Source: Planktothrix rubescens CCAP 1459/22 (GTDB taxonomy: Bacteria > Cyanobacteriota > Cyanobacteriia > Cyanobacteriales > Microcoleaceae). From it: DNA of 64,000 bases. The notes under the pieces are model-generated. The model did not search any database and was not told the origin of the DNA. It saw nothing but the letters and a program-made list of their open reading frames with translations. The position numbers and the translations under genes were made by a program. Where the stretch lies: NCBI GenBank assembly GCA_904830895.1, contig LR882958.1, forward strand, positions 3,094,001 through 3,158,000, read 5' to 3'. Numbering within the stretch: the first letter of the stretch is position 1; every line of letters begins with the position of its first letter. Positions 34,998 to 43,053 of this stretch are shown here, one piece after another.

Positions 34998-35330
34998 TTA
35001 ATCTCCTTCTATTTCTGGTTCTTTCACCTGAATTGAGATTTTAAACCCTAAAATATTAAGTAATTCAACAAAAGTATAAATTTCTGTACAACCGCTTACT
35101 GTTAAGCAGTCATAAATTTTTTCTTGCTTTTTAATCAGTTCTTCGGATAAAAGATGCTGACTAGAAAAAGCTCTCATGATATCTTCAATTGTGGCGAGTA
35201 GTAGTTTTGGTTCAGGATTTTCTTCTTCTAAAACAACTTCTAAATAAACTGCTGCTTCTTGAGGATCTTTGAGAGATTCTATAAAAGCATCTTTCCAGCT
35301 ATCACTAATGGGAGTTTTAACGTCTTGCAT
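34998..35330 (-). CDS. Putative antitoxin of RelE-type pair (HigA-like)
   Basis: A 110-residue acidic protein with a helix-turn-helix-like centre. The ATG at 35330 (MQDVKTPISDSWKD) overlaps the toxin stop by 14 bases. The pattern SWKDAFIESLKDPQEAAVYLEVVLEEENPEPKLLLATIEDIMRA is the arrangement of antitoxins whose name often is 'addiction module antidote/HigA-like'. Its order after the toxin gene is as in higBA systems. Confidence 0.75.
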   Translation of the reverse strand: MQDVKTPISDSWKDAFIESLKDPQEAAVYLEVVLEEENPEPKLLLATIEDIMRAFSSQHLLSEELIKKQEKIYDCLTVSGCTEIYTFVELLNILGFKISIQVKEPEIEGD

Positions 35331-35649
35331 AGTAGTTTCTCCAGTATTCTTTGGCTTTTTCAATATCTTGTTGTTGAGTGCTTTTATCTCCACCACATAA
35401 AAGGAGTATTAGGGTTAACCCAACTTGTCCAAAATAGATCCGATAACCAGGGCCATAATTGATTTTAAATTCATAAACGCCCTCACCTAATGAACGATAG
35501 TCTCCCCAATTTCCTAAATGAATTCGTCTTAACTTAGTTTGAATTTTCAATCTAGCTTTTCGATCCCGCAGAGAGTCTAACCATTCTGCAAACGGAACTT
35601 TACCTTCTGGTGTAACATAACGTTGAATTTCCCTAGGTTGACTTTCCAT
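35317..35649 (-). CDS. RelE/ParE superfamily toxin
   Basis: A 110-residue toxin with features of the HigB-like/PF05973 group: YVTPEGKVPFAEWLDSLRDRKARLKIQTKLRRIHLGNWGD at the N-terminus (residues 9-48), GVYEFKINYGPGYRIYFG, and LLLCGGDKSTQQQDIEKAKEYW at the end. Family members block translation or inhibit gyrase. The start is ATG 35649, with a weaker in-frame start at 35658. The toxin gene precedes the antitoxin gene, and they overlap. Confidence 0.88.
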   Translation of the reverse strand: MESQPREIQRYVTPEGKVPFAEWLDSLRDRKARLKIQTKLRRIHLGNWGDYRSLGEGVYEFKINYGPGYRIYFGQVGLTLILLLCGGDKSTQQQDIEKAKEYWRNYYARR

Positions 35650-35734
35650 AATGATCATTATAGCGATCGCTCATCCCCAATTTTATCAAAACAATCCATT
35701 TTTGAGGCAAATTTTGGGATAGTTAACAATAGGG

Positions 35735-36637
35735 ATGGGTTATATTAGGATAATGATCAAAAATTTAAGCTCGATGACTATTACTGAATTTATTAATAAA
35801 ATAGTCCAAGGAGACTGTATCGAAGTGATGAAAAACTTCGAGAATGACTGTATTGATATGGTGTTAACTTCTCCCCCCTATGATAACCTCAGAAAATACA
35901 GAGGTTTTGTATTTCCCTTTGAAGATATTGCTAGAGAATTATACCGTGTGATTAAACCAGGTGGGGTTATGGTTTGGGTGGTTGCTGATGCCACCATTGA
36001 CGGAAGTGAAACTGGAACTAGCTTTAAACAGGCGATATTTTTTAAAGAAATTGGTTTTAATCTTCATGATACGATGATTTTTAAAAAAAGAAATCCCATC
36101 CCTCAAATTTATCGACGGAGATATAGTAATGAATTTGAATATATGTTTGTTTTAAGTAAAGGTCAGGTTGCTACCCATAACGCCTTAATGATAGACTGTT
36201 TACACGCCGGATTAGAACTGAATGGCACAACCTATAAAAATTATTCAAAAGATCATCAAAAACGTTCAAAAATGGCAAAACCTGTAAAGAATCAAAAAAT
36301 TAAAGGGAATATTTGGGAATATGTTGTAGGAAAAAATCTCGAAGATCAAGAAGCAAAAAATCACCCTGCACCCTTTCCCTGTGAATTAGCGAGGGATCAT
36401 ATTTATTCTTGGTCAAATGCTGGGGATTTGATTCTTGATCCGATGTGTGGAAGTGGGACAACTTGCAAAGTTGCTCAACAAATGGGGAGAAATTTTATCG
36501 GAATTGATATTAGTCCAGAATATTGTGAAATTGCGAGGAATCGGATTGAAAAAGTGGATGGATTCCAGTTGCAACTGCCCCTAGATACCAGCGCACTTAA
36601 TCAGGATTCTATTCCCCCATCACCTCAACTATCTTAA
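35735..36637 (+). CDS. Beta-class DNA methyltransferase (TSPPY type), orphan
   Basis: A DNA (N4-cytosine or N6-adenine) methyltransferase of about 290-300 residues. The catalytic motif TSPPY comes first (near residue 50) and the SAM-binding motif DPMCGSGTT near residue 243, so the order is that of the beta class. TSPPY points to N4-cytosine methylation, although some adenine enzymes also have it. Starts at 35735, 35753 and 35774 (MTITEFINK) are possible; the last gives the most family-like N-terminus. No restriction endonuclease is next to it. The stop overlaps the convergent ABC permease stop by 4 bases. Confidence 0.85.
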   Translation: MGYIRIMIKNLSSMTITEFINKIVQGDCIEVMKNFENDCIDMVLTSPPYDNLRKYRGFVFPFEDIARELYRVIKPGGVMVWVVADATIDGSETGTSFKQAIFFKEIGFNLHDTMIFKKRNPIPQIYRRRYSNEFEYMFVLSKGQVATHNALMIDCLHAGLELNGTTYKNYSKDHQKRSKMAKPVKNQKIKGNIWEYVVGKNLEDQEAKNHPAPFPCELARDHIYSWSNAGDLILDPMCGSGTTCKVAQQMGRNFIGIDISPEYCEIARNRIEKVDGFQLQLPLDTSALNQDSIPPSPQLS

Positions 36638-37659
36638 TATCTAATTCGCGGATCGATACAGGCATTCAACACATCAATTAGAATACTAGCAGCAACAACA
36701 ATAGCCGCGAAAAAGACAACAATTCCCTGCACCGTTGGATAATCTCGGAAACTAATGGCTTCATATAAACGATTAGCTAATCCCGGCCAAGAAAAGGTAA
36801 CTTCCGTTAAAATTGCCCCCCCTAATAACGCTGCAAAAGTTAAACCTAAAACCGTAATTACCGGAATCATCGCATTTTTTAAAGCGTGGGCTAAAACAAT
36901 TCTTAATTCGGGAATTCCTCTGGCCCTAGCCGCTTCTACATAATCGGCTTTTAAAGTTTGTTTGAGGTTAACTCGCACAATGCGTTCAAAAATACCACTT
37001 AACAATAAACCCAAAGTTAAAGAAGGTAAACAGAGGTAATAAAGTGCGACTCCCAACTGCATTAAGTTTCCCGTAAATAAACTATCCAAGGTATACAAAC
37101 CACTCCAACCTTCAGGAGTAGGAATTGTCACCGGAAATCGAGTTCCCAGGGGAAACCAACCCAACTGCACCGCAAAAATTAATTGCAACAACATCCCCGC
37201 CCAAAAAGGAGGAATTGCATAGGTAATAATTCCGAATAAACGGCCCCCCGTGTCCAAAATCGTATCGGGATGGGACGCGGCTACGGCCCCAACGGTAATT
37301 CCCACCGCCAAAGCCACCATCATGCTAAATAAAGCCAGTTCAACCGTTGCGGGAAAGTGATTTTGAATAATTTGCCAAACCGTTTCCCCGCGACTGGTGA
37401 GGGATGTGCCTAAATCCAGATGTAGGAGTTTTCCCATATACTCAAAATATTGTTGCAATATGGAACCTTTTAACCCCAATTGCGATCGCAAAGCCTCCTT
37501 TGCGGCTTCTGGCGCCCTGGGGCCAAGAATCGCATCCACCGGATCACCCGGCGTGGCGCGTAACAGCAAAAAAACCACGGTGGTAATTGTCCACAGCATT
37601 AAGGGGGCTAACAGTAAACGACTAAAAACGTAATATTGTAAAGCTTTAGAACGAGACAT
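36634..37659 (-). CDS. ABC-type dipeptide/oligopeptide permease, DppB-like
   Basis: A 341-residue inner-membrane permease with about six transmembrane helices. The N-terminal signature (TTVVFLLLRATPGDPVDAILG) and the cytoplasmic EAA loop (ARARGIPELRIVLAHALKNAMIPV) mark it as the first permease (B subunit) of a peptide/nickel-type ABC importer. The partner permease, ATPase and binding protein are not adjacent, which is common in cyanobacteria where these genes are scattered. Confidence 0.88.
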   Translation of the reverse strand: MSRSKALQYYVFSRLLLAPLMLWTITTVVFLLLRATPGDPVDAILGPRAPEAAKEALRSQLGLKGSILQQYFEYMGKLLHLDLGTSLTSRGETVWQIIQNHFPATVELALFSMMVALAVGITVGAVAASHPDTILDTGGRLFGIITYAIPPFWAGMLLQLIFAVQLGWFPLGTRFPVTIPTPEGWSGLYTLDSLFTGNLMQLGVALYYLCLPSLTLGLLLSGIFERIVRVNLKQTLKADYVEAARARGIPELRIVLAHALKNAMIPVITVLGLTFAALLGGAILTEVTFSWPGLANRLYEAISFRDYPTVQGIVVFFAAIVVAASILIDVLNACIDPRIRY

Positions 37660-37777
37660 AATCGACTAAAAATCACTTTAGACTTATATTAAAGCCTCTG
37701 GATCAATAAACTTACAATTCACCCCAAATAAAAAATAATTACCCTGTTAAAAGGACGCGATCGCACTTTCTTCATCA

Positions 37778-37818
37778 AAGCCCCCCTTTTTTAAGGGGGG
37801 TTGGGGGCAGGGCTGTTT
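37778..37818. repeat. C/G-rich hairpin repeat (partial copy)
   Basis: CCCCCCTT-TTTT-AAGGGGGG at 37781-37800 is a perfect 8-bp hairpin, followed by TTGGGGGCAGGGCTGTTT, which is shared with the end of the repeats at 26664, 40217 and 56946. HIP1 octamers or near-HIP1 sequences (CGATCGC) lie on both sides. Confidence 0.65.
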
Positions 37819-38214
37819 CAAAGTCAGGTGAAAAAGAGTAAAGAAAGAGCGATCGCCACCTGATAAAATGGAGAGCGATCACCATTTTTTTCTAAAATAA
37901 AGATGCTAACAAGTTTAATAGAAAATTTAAAAGAAGTCAAGGATTTCCGAAAAAATCAGGGAAAAAGGTATAGTTTATGGGAAGTGCTATTAGTAGTAGT
38001 TTTAGGGGTGATGTCAGGGCATCAAGGATATCGAGAGATGGAATATTTTGTCAAAGCCAACGAAGTTATCCTGAAAAGAACATTCAATATCTATAGCCAA
38101 GGAATGCCATCTTATTCAACAATAAGGAGGGTGATGAGAGGAGTAGACGAGAAGGATTTAAGCAAAATAGTAAAAGAATGGTCAAGAGAGAATTCTCCTA
38201 AATTAAAGGGAATA

Positions 38215-39363
38215 TAGCAGTCCTAAATCATTATCAAGAGCATGATATAATGATATACACTACTTGATTATGACAATAAAAATTATGAATGACTTACAAC
38301 AGGCAGAAAAAGAGCGGAACAAAGAAATAGCTGAATTAGAAATTTTAATTGAGAGTAATCTTTCGGCAAGAGAACTAAAACGAGCAATAGCTGTCAGGAT
38401 GGCACTCACCGGTAAAATTTACCGTGAAATCAGCCAAATTTTAGGTGTAAGCGAATTTTTTGTTGGGCATTGGAAAAAAGTTTTTAAAGTCAAAGGAATC
38501 GCTGGATTAAAACTAGGATATAAAGGCTCAAAAGGGTATTTAAGTATTCAAGAAAAAACAGAAGTAATTGAGTGGTTAAAGAATAAAAAGTATTGGGATT
38601 TAGATGAATTAGTTACTTATGTGGATCAAGAATTTGGGGTAATATATAAATCGAAACAAAGCTACTATAAACTTTTTGACCAGGCAAATATTAGTTGGAA
38701 GAAGTCTCAAAAGGTGAATCCAAAATTTAACGAAGAGCAAGTAAAAAAAAAGAGAGAAGAAATTAATGAGATGTTATCAAAACAAAAGGCTGGCATAGAA
38801 TCGGGGGAAGTAATAGTATTTTTTTTAGATGAATGTCATCTACTTCATGGAGATGTTAATGGCTACGTTTGGGGTCAATCAAATCTAAGAATTGAAGTTC
38901 CAATTACCAATGAAAAAGAGCGACAAACTTATTTTGGAGCACTGAATTATCAAAGCAAAAGATTCCATGTTAAAAGTTACCCATCTGGGGATGGAAAATC
39001 AACAATTGAATTTATAAAATACTTACAAAACCAATATAAAAACAAGAGAATTATCTTAATTTGGGATGGAGCGAGCTATCATAGATTTGGAGAATTTAGA
39101 GAATTTTTATCAGAAATAAATGGTGATAAAGAACCTGATGATTTTTTAATTACTTGTATTTTATTTGCTCCTAATGCTCCGCAACAAAATCCGGTTGAAG
39201 ATATTTGGTTACAAGCGAAAAACTTTTTGAGGAAGTATTGGTATTTATGCAGGTCGTTTAAGATTATCAAATTTTTGTTCGAGTTTTTTACTAAGGAACA
39301 TAAATTTGATTTTCCCAAAATTCATCAGTATACTTATATATAGAAAATCATTTAGGATTGCTA
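38215..39363 (+). mobile_element. IS630-family insertion sequence nested in ISAs1-type gene
   Basis: An element of 1149 bp with imperfect terminal inverted repeats: TAGCAGTCCTAAATCATT at the left and the complement of TAGCAATCCTAAATGATT at the right. It is flanked by a TA dinucleotide duplication (38213-38214 and 39364-39365), as expected for the IS630/Tc1 superfamily. It contains one full-length transposase gene. Confidence 0.9.
38270..39343 (+). CDS. IS630-family DDE transposase
   Basis: A single-frame transposase of about 357 residues. An N-terminal helix-turn-helix (IAVRMALTGKIYREISQILGVS) is followed by a DDE domain: FFLDECHLLHG, IILIWDGASYHR and FAPNAPQQNPVEDIWLQAKNFL. That final NPVEDIW/E motif is typical. 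The start may be ATG 38270 or 38285 (MNDLQQAEK). It sits inside the IS at 38215-39363 and looks intact. Confidence 0.92.
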   Translation: MTIKIMNDLQQAEKERNKEIAELEILIESNLSARELKRAIAVRMALTGKIYREISQILGVSEFFVGHWKKVFKVKGIAGLKLGYKGSKGYLSIQEKTEVIEWLKNKKYWDLDELVTYVDQEFGVIYKSKQSYYKLFDQANISWKKSQKVNPKFNEEQVKKKREEINEMLSKQKAGIESGEVIVFFLDECHLLHGDVNGYVWGQSNLRIEVPITNEKERQTYFGALNYQSKRFHVKSYPSGDGKSTIEFIKYLQNQYKNKRIILIWDGASYHRFGEFREFLSEINGDKEPDDFLITCILFAPNAPQQNPVEDIWLQAKNFLRKYWYLCRSFKIIKFLFEFFTKEHKFDFPKIHQYTYI

Positions 39364-40173
39364 TAGAGGGATTAGCAATAGATGGAAAAAGTTTAAGAAG
39401 TACGGTAAAAGACCCAGGCAATCAGCAGCAAAACATGGTAATAATGGTATCTCTATTTAGTCAAGAAACCGGATTAGTATTAGCGACGGAAAAGTTCGAG
39501 AGTAAAACCGGTTCAGAACAAGCTGTAGCCCAAGGGATAATAGAAGAATGTGGTCTAAAAGGAAAGTTAATAACTGCGGATGCGTTACATTGTAATGTCA
39601 CCACAGTCCGAAAGATTATCGAGAGTGAAAACGATTATTTAATCGCGGTTAAAAAGAATCAAATCAAACTGTATAATTCAGGTAGAAAGGTGGGGATACA
39701 GAGGAAAAAAGCCTTATAGAGAAACGGTTTATTATATAAGTAGTATCTGGGAAAAGGCGGATTTTTTTTCCAAAAAAATTAAAGGGCATTGGGGGATTGA
39801 GAATCAAGTTCATTGGGTAAAAGATGTGTTATTTAAAGAGGATAGTATGAAAATTCATCAAGTACAAGCCGCGACTAATTGGGCACTGCTCAACACCCTA
39901 GGATTGAATATTTTCAGAGGTTTAGGATTTTTGTCAATAACAGAGGGAAGAAGGTGGTTAGGAAATCATTGGGAGAAATTAGTGGCTATCTCTTAATCCG
40001 AAAGTTAAAACTGAAACAATAGAGCAATTAATTTAGGAAAAATAGATAAAAATCGGGAATGTAAGTCTTACTCCGTAGGGAATAAGAATATTTATGCTGT
40101 TTAAATGATATTTCCTATAATTAATATTAATATAGCAATTATATGAAATATTAATTATTCGGAAAATAGCTAT

Positions 40174-40221
40174 CATGTTTGAGAATTATGACCCAAAAGT
40201 AGGCTATAATTTTCAAACATG
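40174..40221. other. 16-bp palindrome, hairpin
   Basis: CATGTTTGAGAATTAT (40174-40189) and ATAATTTTCAAACATG (40206-40221) pair with one mismatch around a 16-base loop. It overlaps the 3' end of the CHAT gene. It might end transcription or be a relic of a mobile-element end. Confidence 0.65.
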
Positions 40222-41103
40222 AAACAGCCCTGGGGGTTGGGGGGGGGTTTTTTGACCCTCATGTTTTAAGATAGAAGTAGCTGGTAAATCAGAAATTGTC
40301 CCGTTAATCACCATTAAAGATTGACTTCCTAAACGTTGTTTAAGCTCCGAGGGAGGCATTGGCACAATTTGAACTAACGCTTGCAATTGCTCTAAAATAT
40401 TCGCCTGTTCTAAAGGAGATAAATCAAGATTTTGTTCAAATATTTCTCGTAATTTTGCTAAATCTTCTAAACTGGTTTTACCATCAGTTATTGTTGAAGA
40501 TAAACCCCGCAAATCATCCCAAATTAAAGGCATTTCTGAGGGATTTTGGAAAATAATTGGCAGCCAACTGGCACAGGGATATTGATCTTCTTTAGCGTGG
40601 AGTTTTTCTCTAGCTTCGCGCACGGCTGTATATAAAGTTTTTCCCTTAGAAAATGCTAGGAGAAAATACTTTAAAAATTCCGTAGCAATAGTATCAGGGA
40701 CGGGTTCTCGCATCACAATAATTTGAGGAATTTGTAAATCCGCTAAATCCCGCGCTAACCCCAACCCATCACAGGAGTTAAAAATGGCTAATTTCAGCCC
40801 TCGATCAACAGCAAATCGGAGAGAATATTTTAAATCAGAAATAGTTAAATAATCCGTCGGATTAATATGAATAATCCCTGATTCTTCCTCGGTTAAACTA
40901 TGTCCGGCAAAAAACAGAATATCCCAGCCAATTTCATCCCGGAGGTGAACATCAACGTCTAAACGTTGGGGTTGATCTAAAACTGTCACATCCGCACCGA
41001 TAATCTGTTGTAAAATAGCTCGATCTTTCTGAACATTAATATTTTGATTATTTCCTAAAATCGCTAAAATTCTAACTCGCGTTCTGGGTAGGTTTAAATT
41101 AAC
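40213..41103 (-). pseudogene. CHAT-domain (caspase-like) protein, N-terminus lost
   Basis: C-terminal part of a CHAT protease-like protein. The frame is open from about 41103 with NLNLPRTRVRILAILGNN, then DILFFAGHS (catalytic His) and LAIFNSCDG (catalytic Cys), TLYTAVREAREKLHA and YPCASWLPIIFQ. There is no ATG, GTG or TTG upstream of the GTG at 40989, which falls inside the domain. The usual N-terminal region of several hundred residues is missing. The last ten codons read into a G-rich repeat and the palindrome at 40174. In bacteria CHAT proteins act as proteases in signalling or defence. This copy probably is not functional. Confidence 0.7.
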
Positions 41104-41114
41104 AGATTCCGCTC

Positions 41115-41387
41115 TTAATATTCCGTTTCCAAGGTTTGTAAGGTTTCCTGATAGGTTTGAGTAAAGTTTTGATGAATTTTGGTTTTATCAGCTTCCGGGG
41201 GAACCTGCACCCGCACAATAAACACGCCATCGCCTTTATTTTCAATTCTTTGGATAGTTAATTCGGTTTCAGAGTTCTCAACTTGAACTTTTTTAAAGGA
41301 ATAAATAAACGCCCGCCAATCAACTCCTTCACGGAAGATTAAATCATCAGATCCTCTTAAATTAGCATATTCTAGGTTAGCATTCAT
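41115..41387 (-). pseudogene. Pentapeptide-repeat protein fragment
   Basis: A 90-codon frame. It begins with two or three pentapeptide repeats (NANLEYANLRG; the frame upstream adds LKEANLM) and continues DLIFREGVDWRAFIYSFKKVQ...FIVRVQVPPEADKTKIHQNF. This is the region that normally follows the repeats in a group of cyanobacterial pentapeptide proteins. It stops at TLETEY, right where the CHAT frame begins in another phase. It is likely the remaining piece of a larger protein joined to a CHAT remnant by deletion. It follows the DUF1822 gene by 20 bases. Confidence 0.6.
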
Positions 41388-41407
41388 TAAGTTTGCTTCC
41401 TTTAAAT

Positions 41408-42874
41408 TCAGACCAAGCCTTGTAACGCAATTGATACAATTTGATTCTCTGCGGTATCCTCCAATACAATATCTTTTTTATCATTTAAAATTATCACTTT
41501 TAAATCTTTAGGGAGAGGCGAATTATCTGTGGAATAAACTTCTAATAAAATTCGCACTTCTTCCTTAACTCTGGAAATCAAGTTTATGGTTAAAACTAAG
41601 GTTGTTTCCTGAATATTAATCGACTTAACTTTTCTCACACCTAAAGCAGAATGGTGCGGTTGTAACTGTCGCAAAGTTGCTACAGCATTCCAAAGAATGT
41701 CATCATCTTCGGTGATTTGGATTTGTTCAACTAAGGTTTCAATCTGGGTTATTTCTGCTTCACCTCCTGGGAAATCAGGGTTTGATTTACCTCTCCATCC
41801 TTCTAACGCGGGAGTTGCAGAAAATATTCCAAAAACCTCCTCAAAAGTTTGCCATCCTGTCTGAAAAATTCCCTCAAACCATTGATTTAAGGGTATAGAT
41901 TGTGTTGTTACTTTTGCCTTGAGTTGTTCTAATAATAAGGTTTCATCTAAGTTTAATACCGCTTTTACATAGAGATGATAAGCAGCCACCGGAACTTCTA
42001 ATATAGTTTTCCAGGCTAATTCCTGTTGATGAAATTCGGGGTTATTTATAGTTCCTTTGTTCAAACCCAAAGCCAAAATTTCTTCTAAACTAGAAGATTT
42101 TTCAATAAATCCTTGTTCAAAGTCTCCCACATCTAACAAAATGTCATATATTTTCCGAGATAATCGTTTTCCTACAGGTTTTAATAAATTACAAGTTAGC
42201 ATCGGAATTACATTGCAAGTTTCCGCAATTACATCCTGTTCTAAACCGGAAATTGTTGTTGGAATTAAGAGATTAGTTGAACTAAGATAGTCAGTTTTTA
42301 CAGACAGTAACATCACCGAAATAACTTGCCATTCCGGTGTTTCGTCGATTTCCAATTCCGGTTCCGTGACAATTATTACATAGCGAGGCGGTGTATTCCC
42401 ATTGAAAAAATCAAAAATAGCAGGGGAATAAAAATGCTGTTTTTTGGGATTTTCTTGGTCTACAGAAATAATTGCTTTTTGAATCTGAGCGTTTGTATCG
42501 GTTGTTTCTAAATCTTCTCCGATATCAGGAACATGATTAATAATCTCTGGAATTTTATTTTTTAAAAATTTACTTTCTGTTTTAATTTTACGCAGTAAAT
42601 CTATAATACAATTCGAGGCGACCCTAGAACACCAATGATTAAATTGTTCTAGGTCTCCTTGGGTGAATCTACCTCTTAAAGCTTCTATTAACACTTTTTC
42701 AAATGCTGTTTGAGCCGCATCTTCCCAGTTGTGGGACTGTCCTGAAAATTTTTTCCTGGCTATGATTTGACAGAGTTGATAATATTTAGGATCTTTCAAA
42801 AGTTCTCGACAAGCATCCCTATCTCCTTGAAGATAACGCTTGAGCAATGCTTCTGGCGGTTCTGATAATGGCAT
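41408..42874 (-). CDS. Sigma-70-like region 2 fused to DUF1822 domain
   Basis: A 488-residue fusion. Residues 1-105 look like region 2 of an RNA polymerase ECF-type sigma factor (YYQLCQIIARKKFSGQSHNWEDAAQTAF and HWCSRVASNCIIDLLRK), but no region 4 (-35 binding) follows. From about residue 130 the protein resembles cyanobacterial DUF1822 (SGLEQDVIAETCNVIPML, LNQWFEGIFQTGWQTFEEVF, LPKDLKVIILND). In many cyanobacteria a separate sigma gene, a DUF1822 gene and a CHAT gene stand in a row. Here the first two are joined and the CHAT partner downstream is damaged. Role unknown; a signalling cascade is inferred. Confidence 0.72.
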   Translation of the reverse strand: MPLSEPPEALLKRYLQGDRDACRELLKDPKYYQLCQIIARKKFSGQSHNWEDAAQTAFEKVLIEALRGRFTQGDLEQFNHWCSRVASNCIIDLLRKIKTESKFLKNKIPEIINHVPDIGEDLETTDTNAQIQKAIISVDQENPKKQHFYSPAIFDFFNGNTPPRYVIIVTEPELEIDETPEWQVISVMLLSVKTDYLSSTNLLIPTTISGLEQDVIAETCNVIPMLTCNLLKPVGKRLSRKIYDILLDVGDFEQGFIEKSSSLEEILALGLNKGTINNPEFHQQELAWKTILEVPVAAYHLYVKAVLNLDETLLLEQLKAKVTTQSIPLNQWFEGIFQTGWQTFEEVFGIFSATPALEGWRGKSNPDFPGGEAEITQIETLVEQIQITEDDDILWNAVATLRQLQPHHSALGVRKVKSINIQETTLVLTINLISRVKEEVRILLEVYSTDNSPLPKDLKVIILNDKKDIVLEDTAENQIVSIALQGLV

Positions 42875-43053
42875 AGCAAAACCTGGTTAGGTGAAAAGTG
42901 GATGATTTTAAAAAGGATATATTCCCCTCAAGTTAGTTATAGCATTGATTTTAAAAAAATAATTATATCTACCTATATAATTTTGGCATGGAGTCGCATT
43001 AATTGTTAAAAACTGTCATAATATAAAAATAGACGTAAAAATTCTTAAACACA

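Larger units (their letters stand above)
37903..39996 (+). mobile_element. ISAs1-type element, interrupted by IS630 and deleted
   Basis: A broken transposase gene of the ISAs1 (H-repeat) family in three pieces. The N-terminus is at 37903-38214 (LTSLIENLKEVKDFRKNQGK, LWEVLLVVVLGVMSG). It is interrupted by an IS630-type element at 38215-39363. The frame resumes as EGLAIDGKSLRSTVKD with ITADALHCN and VKKNQIKLYN to about 39680. A deletion of roughly 40 codons with a frame change follows, then GYRGKKPYRETVYYISS, KIKGHWGIENQVHWVKDVLF and a stop at 39994-39996. Removing the IS630 and one TA restores KLKGIEGLAIDGKS. The terminal inverted repeats could not be located with confidence. Confidence 0.82.
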
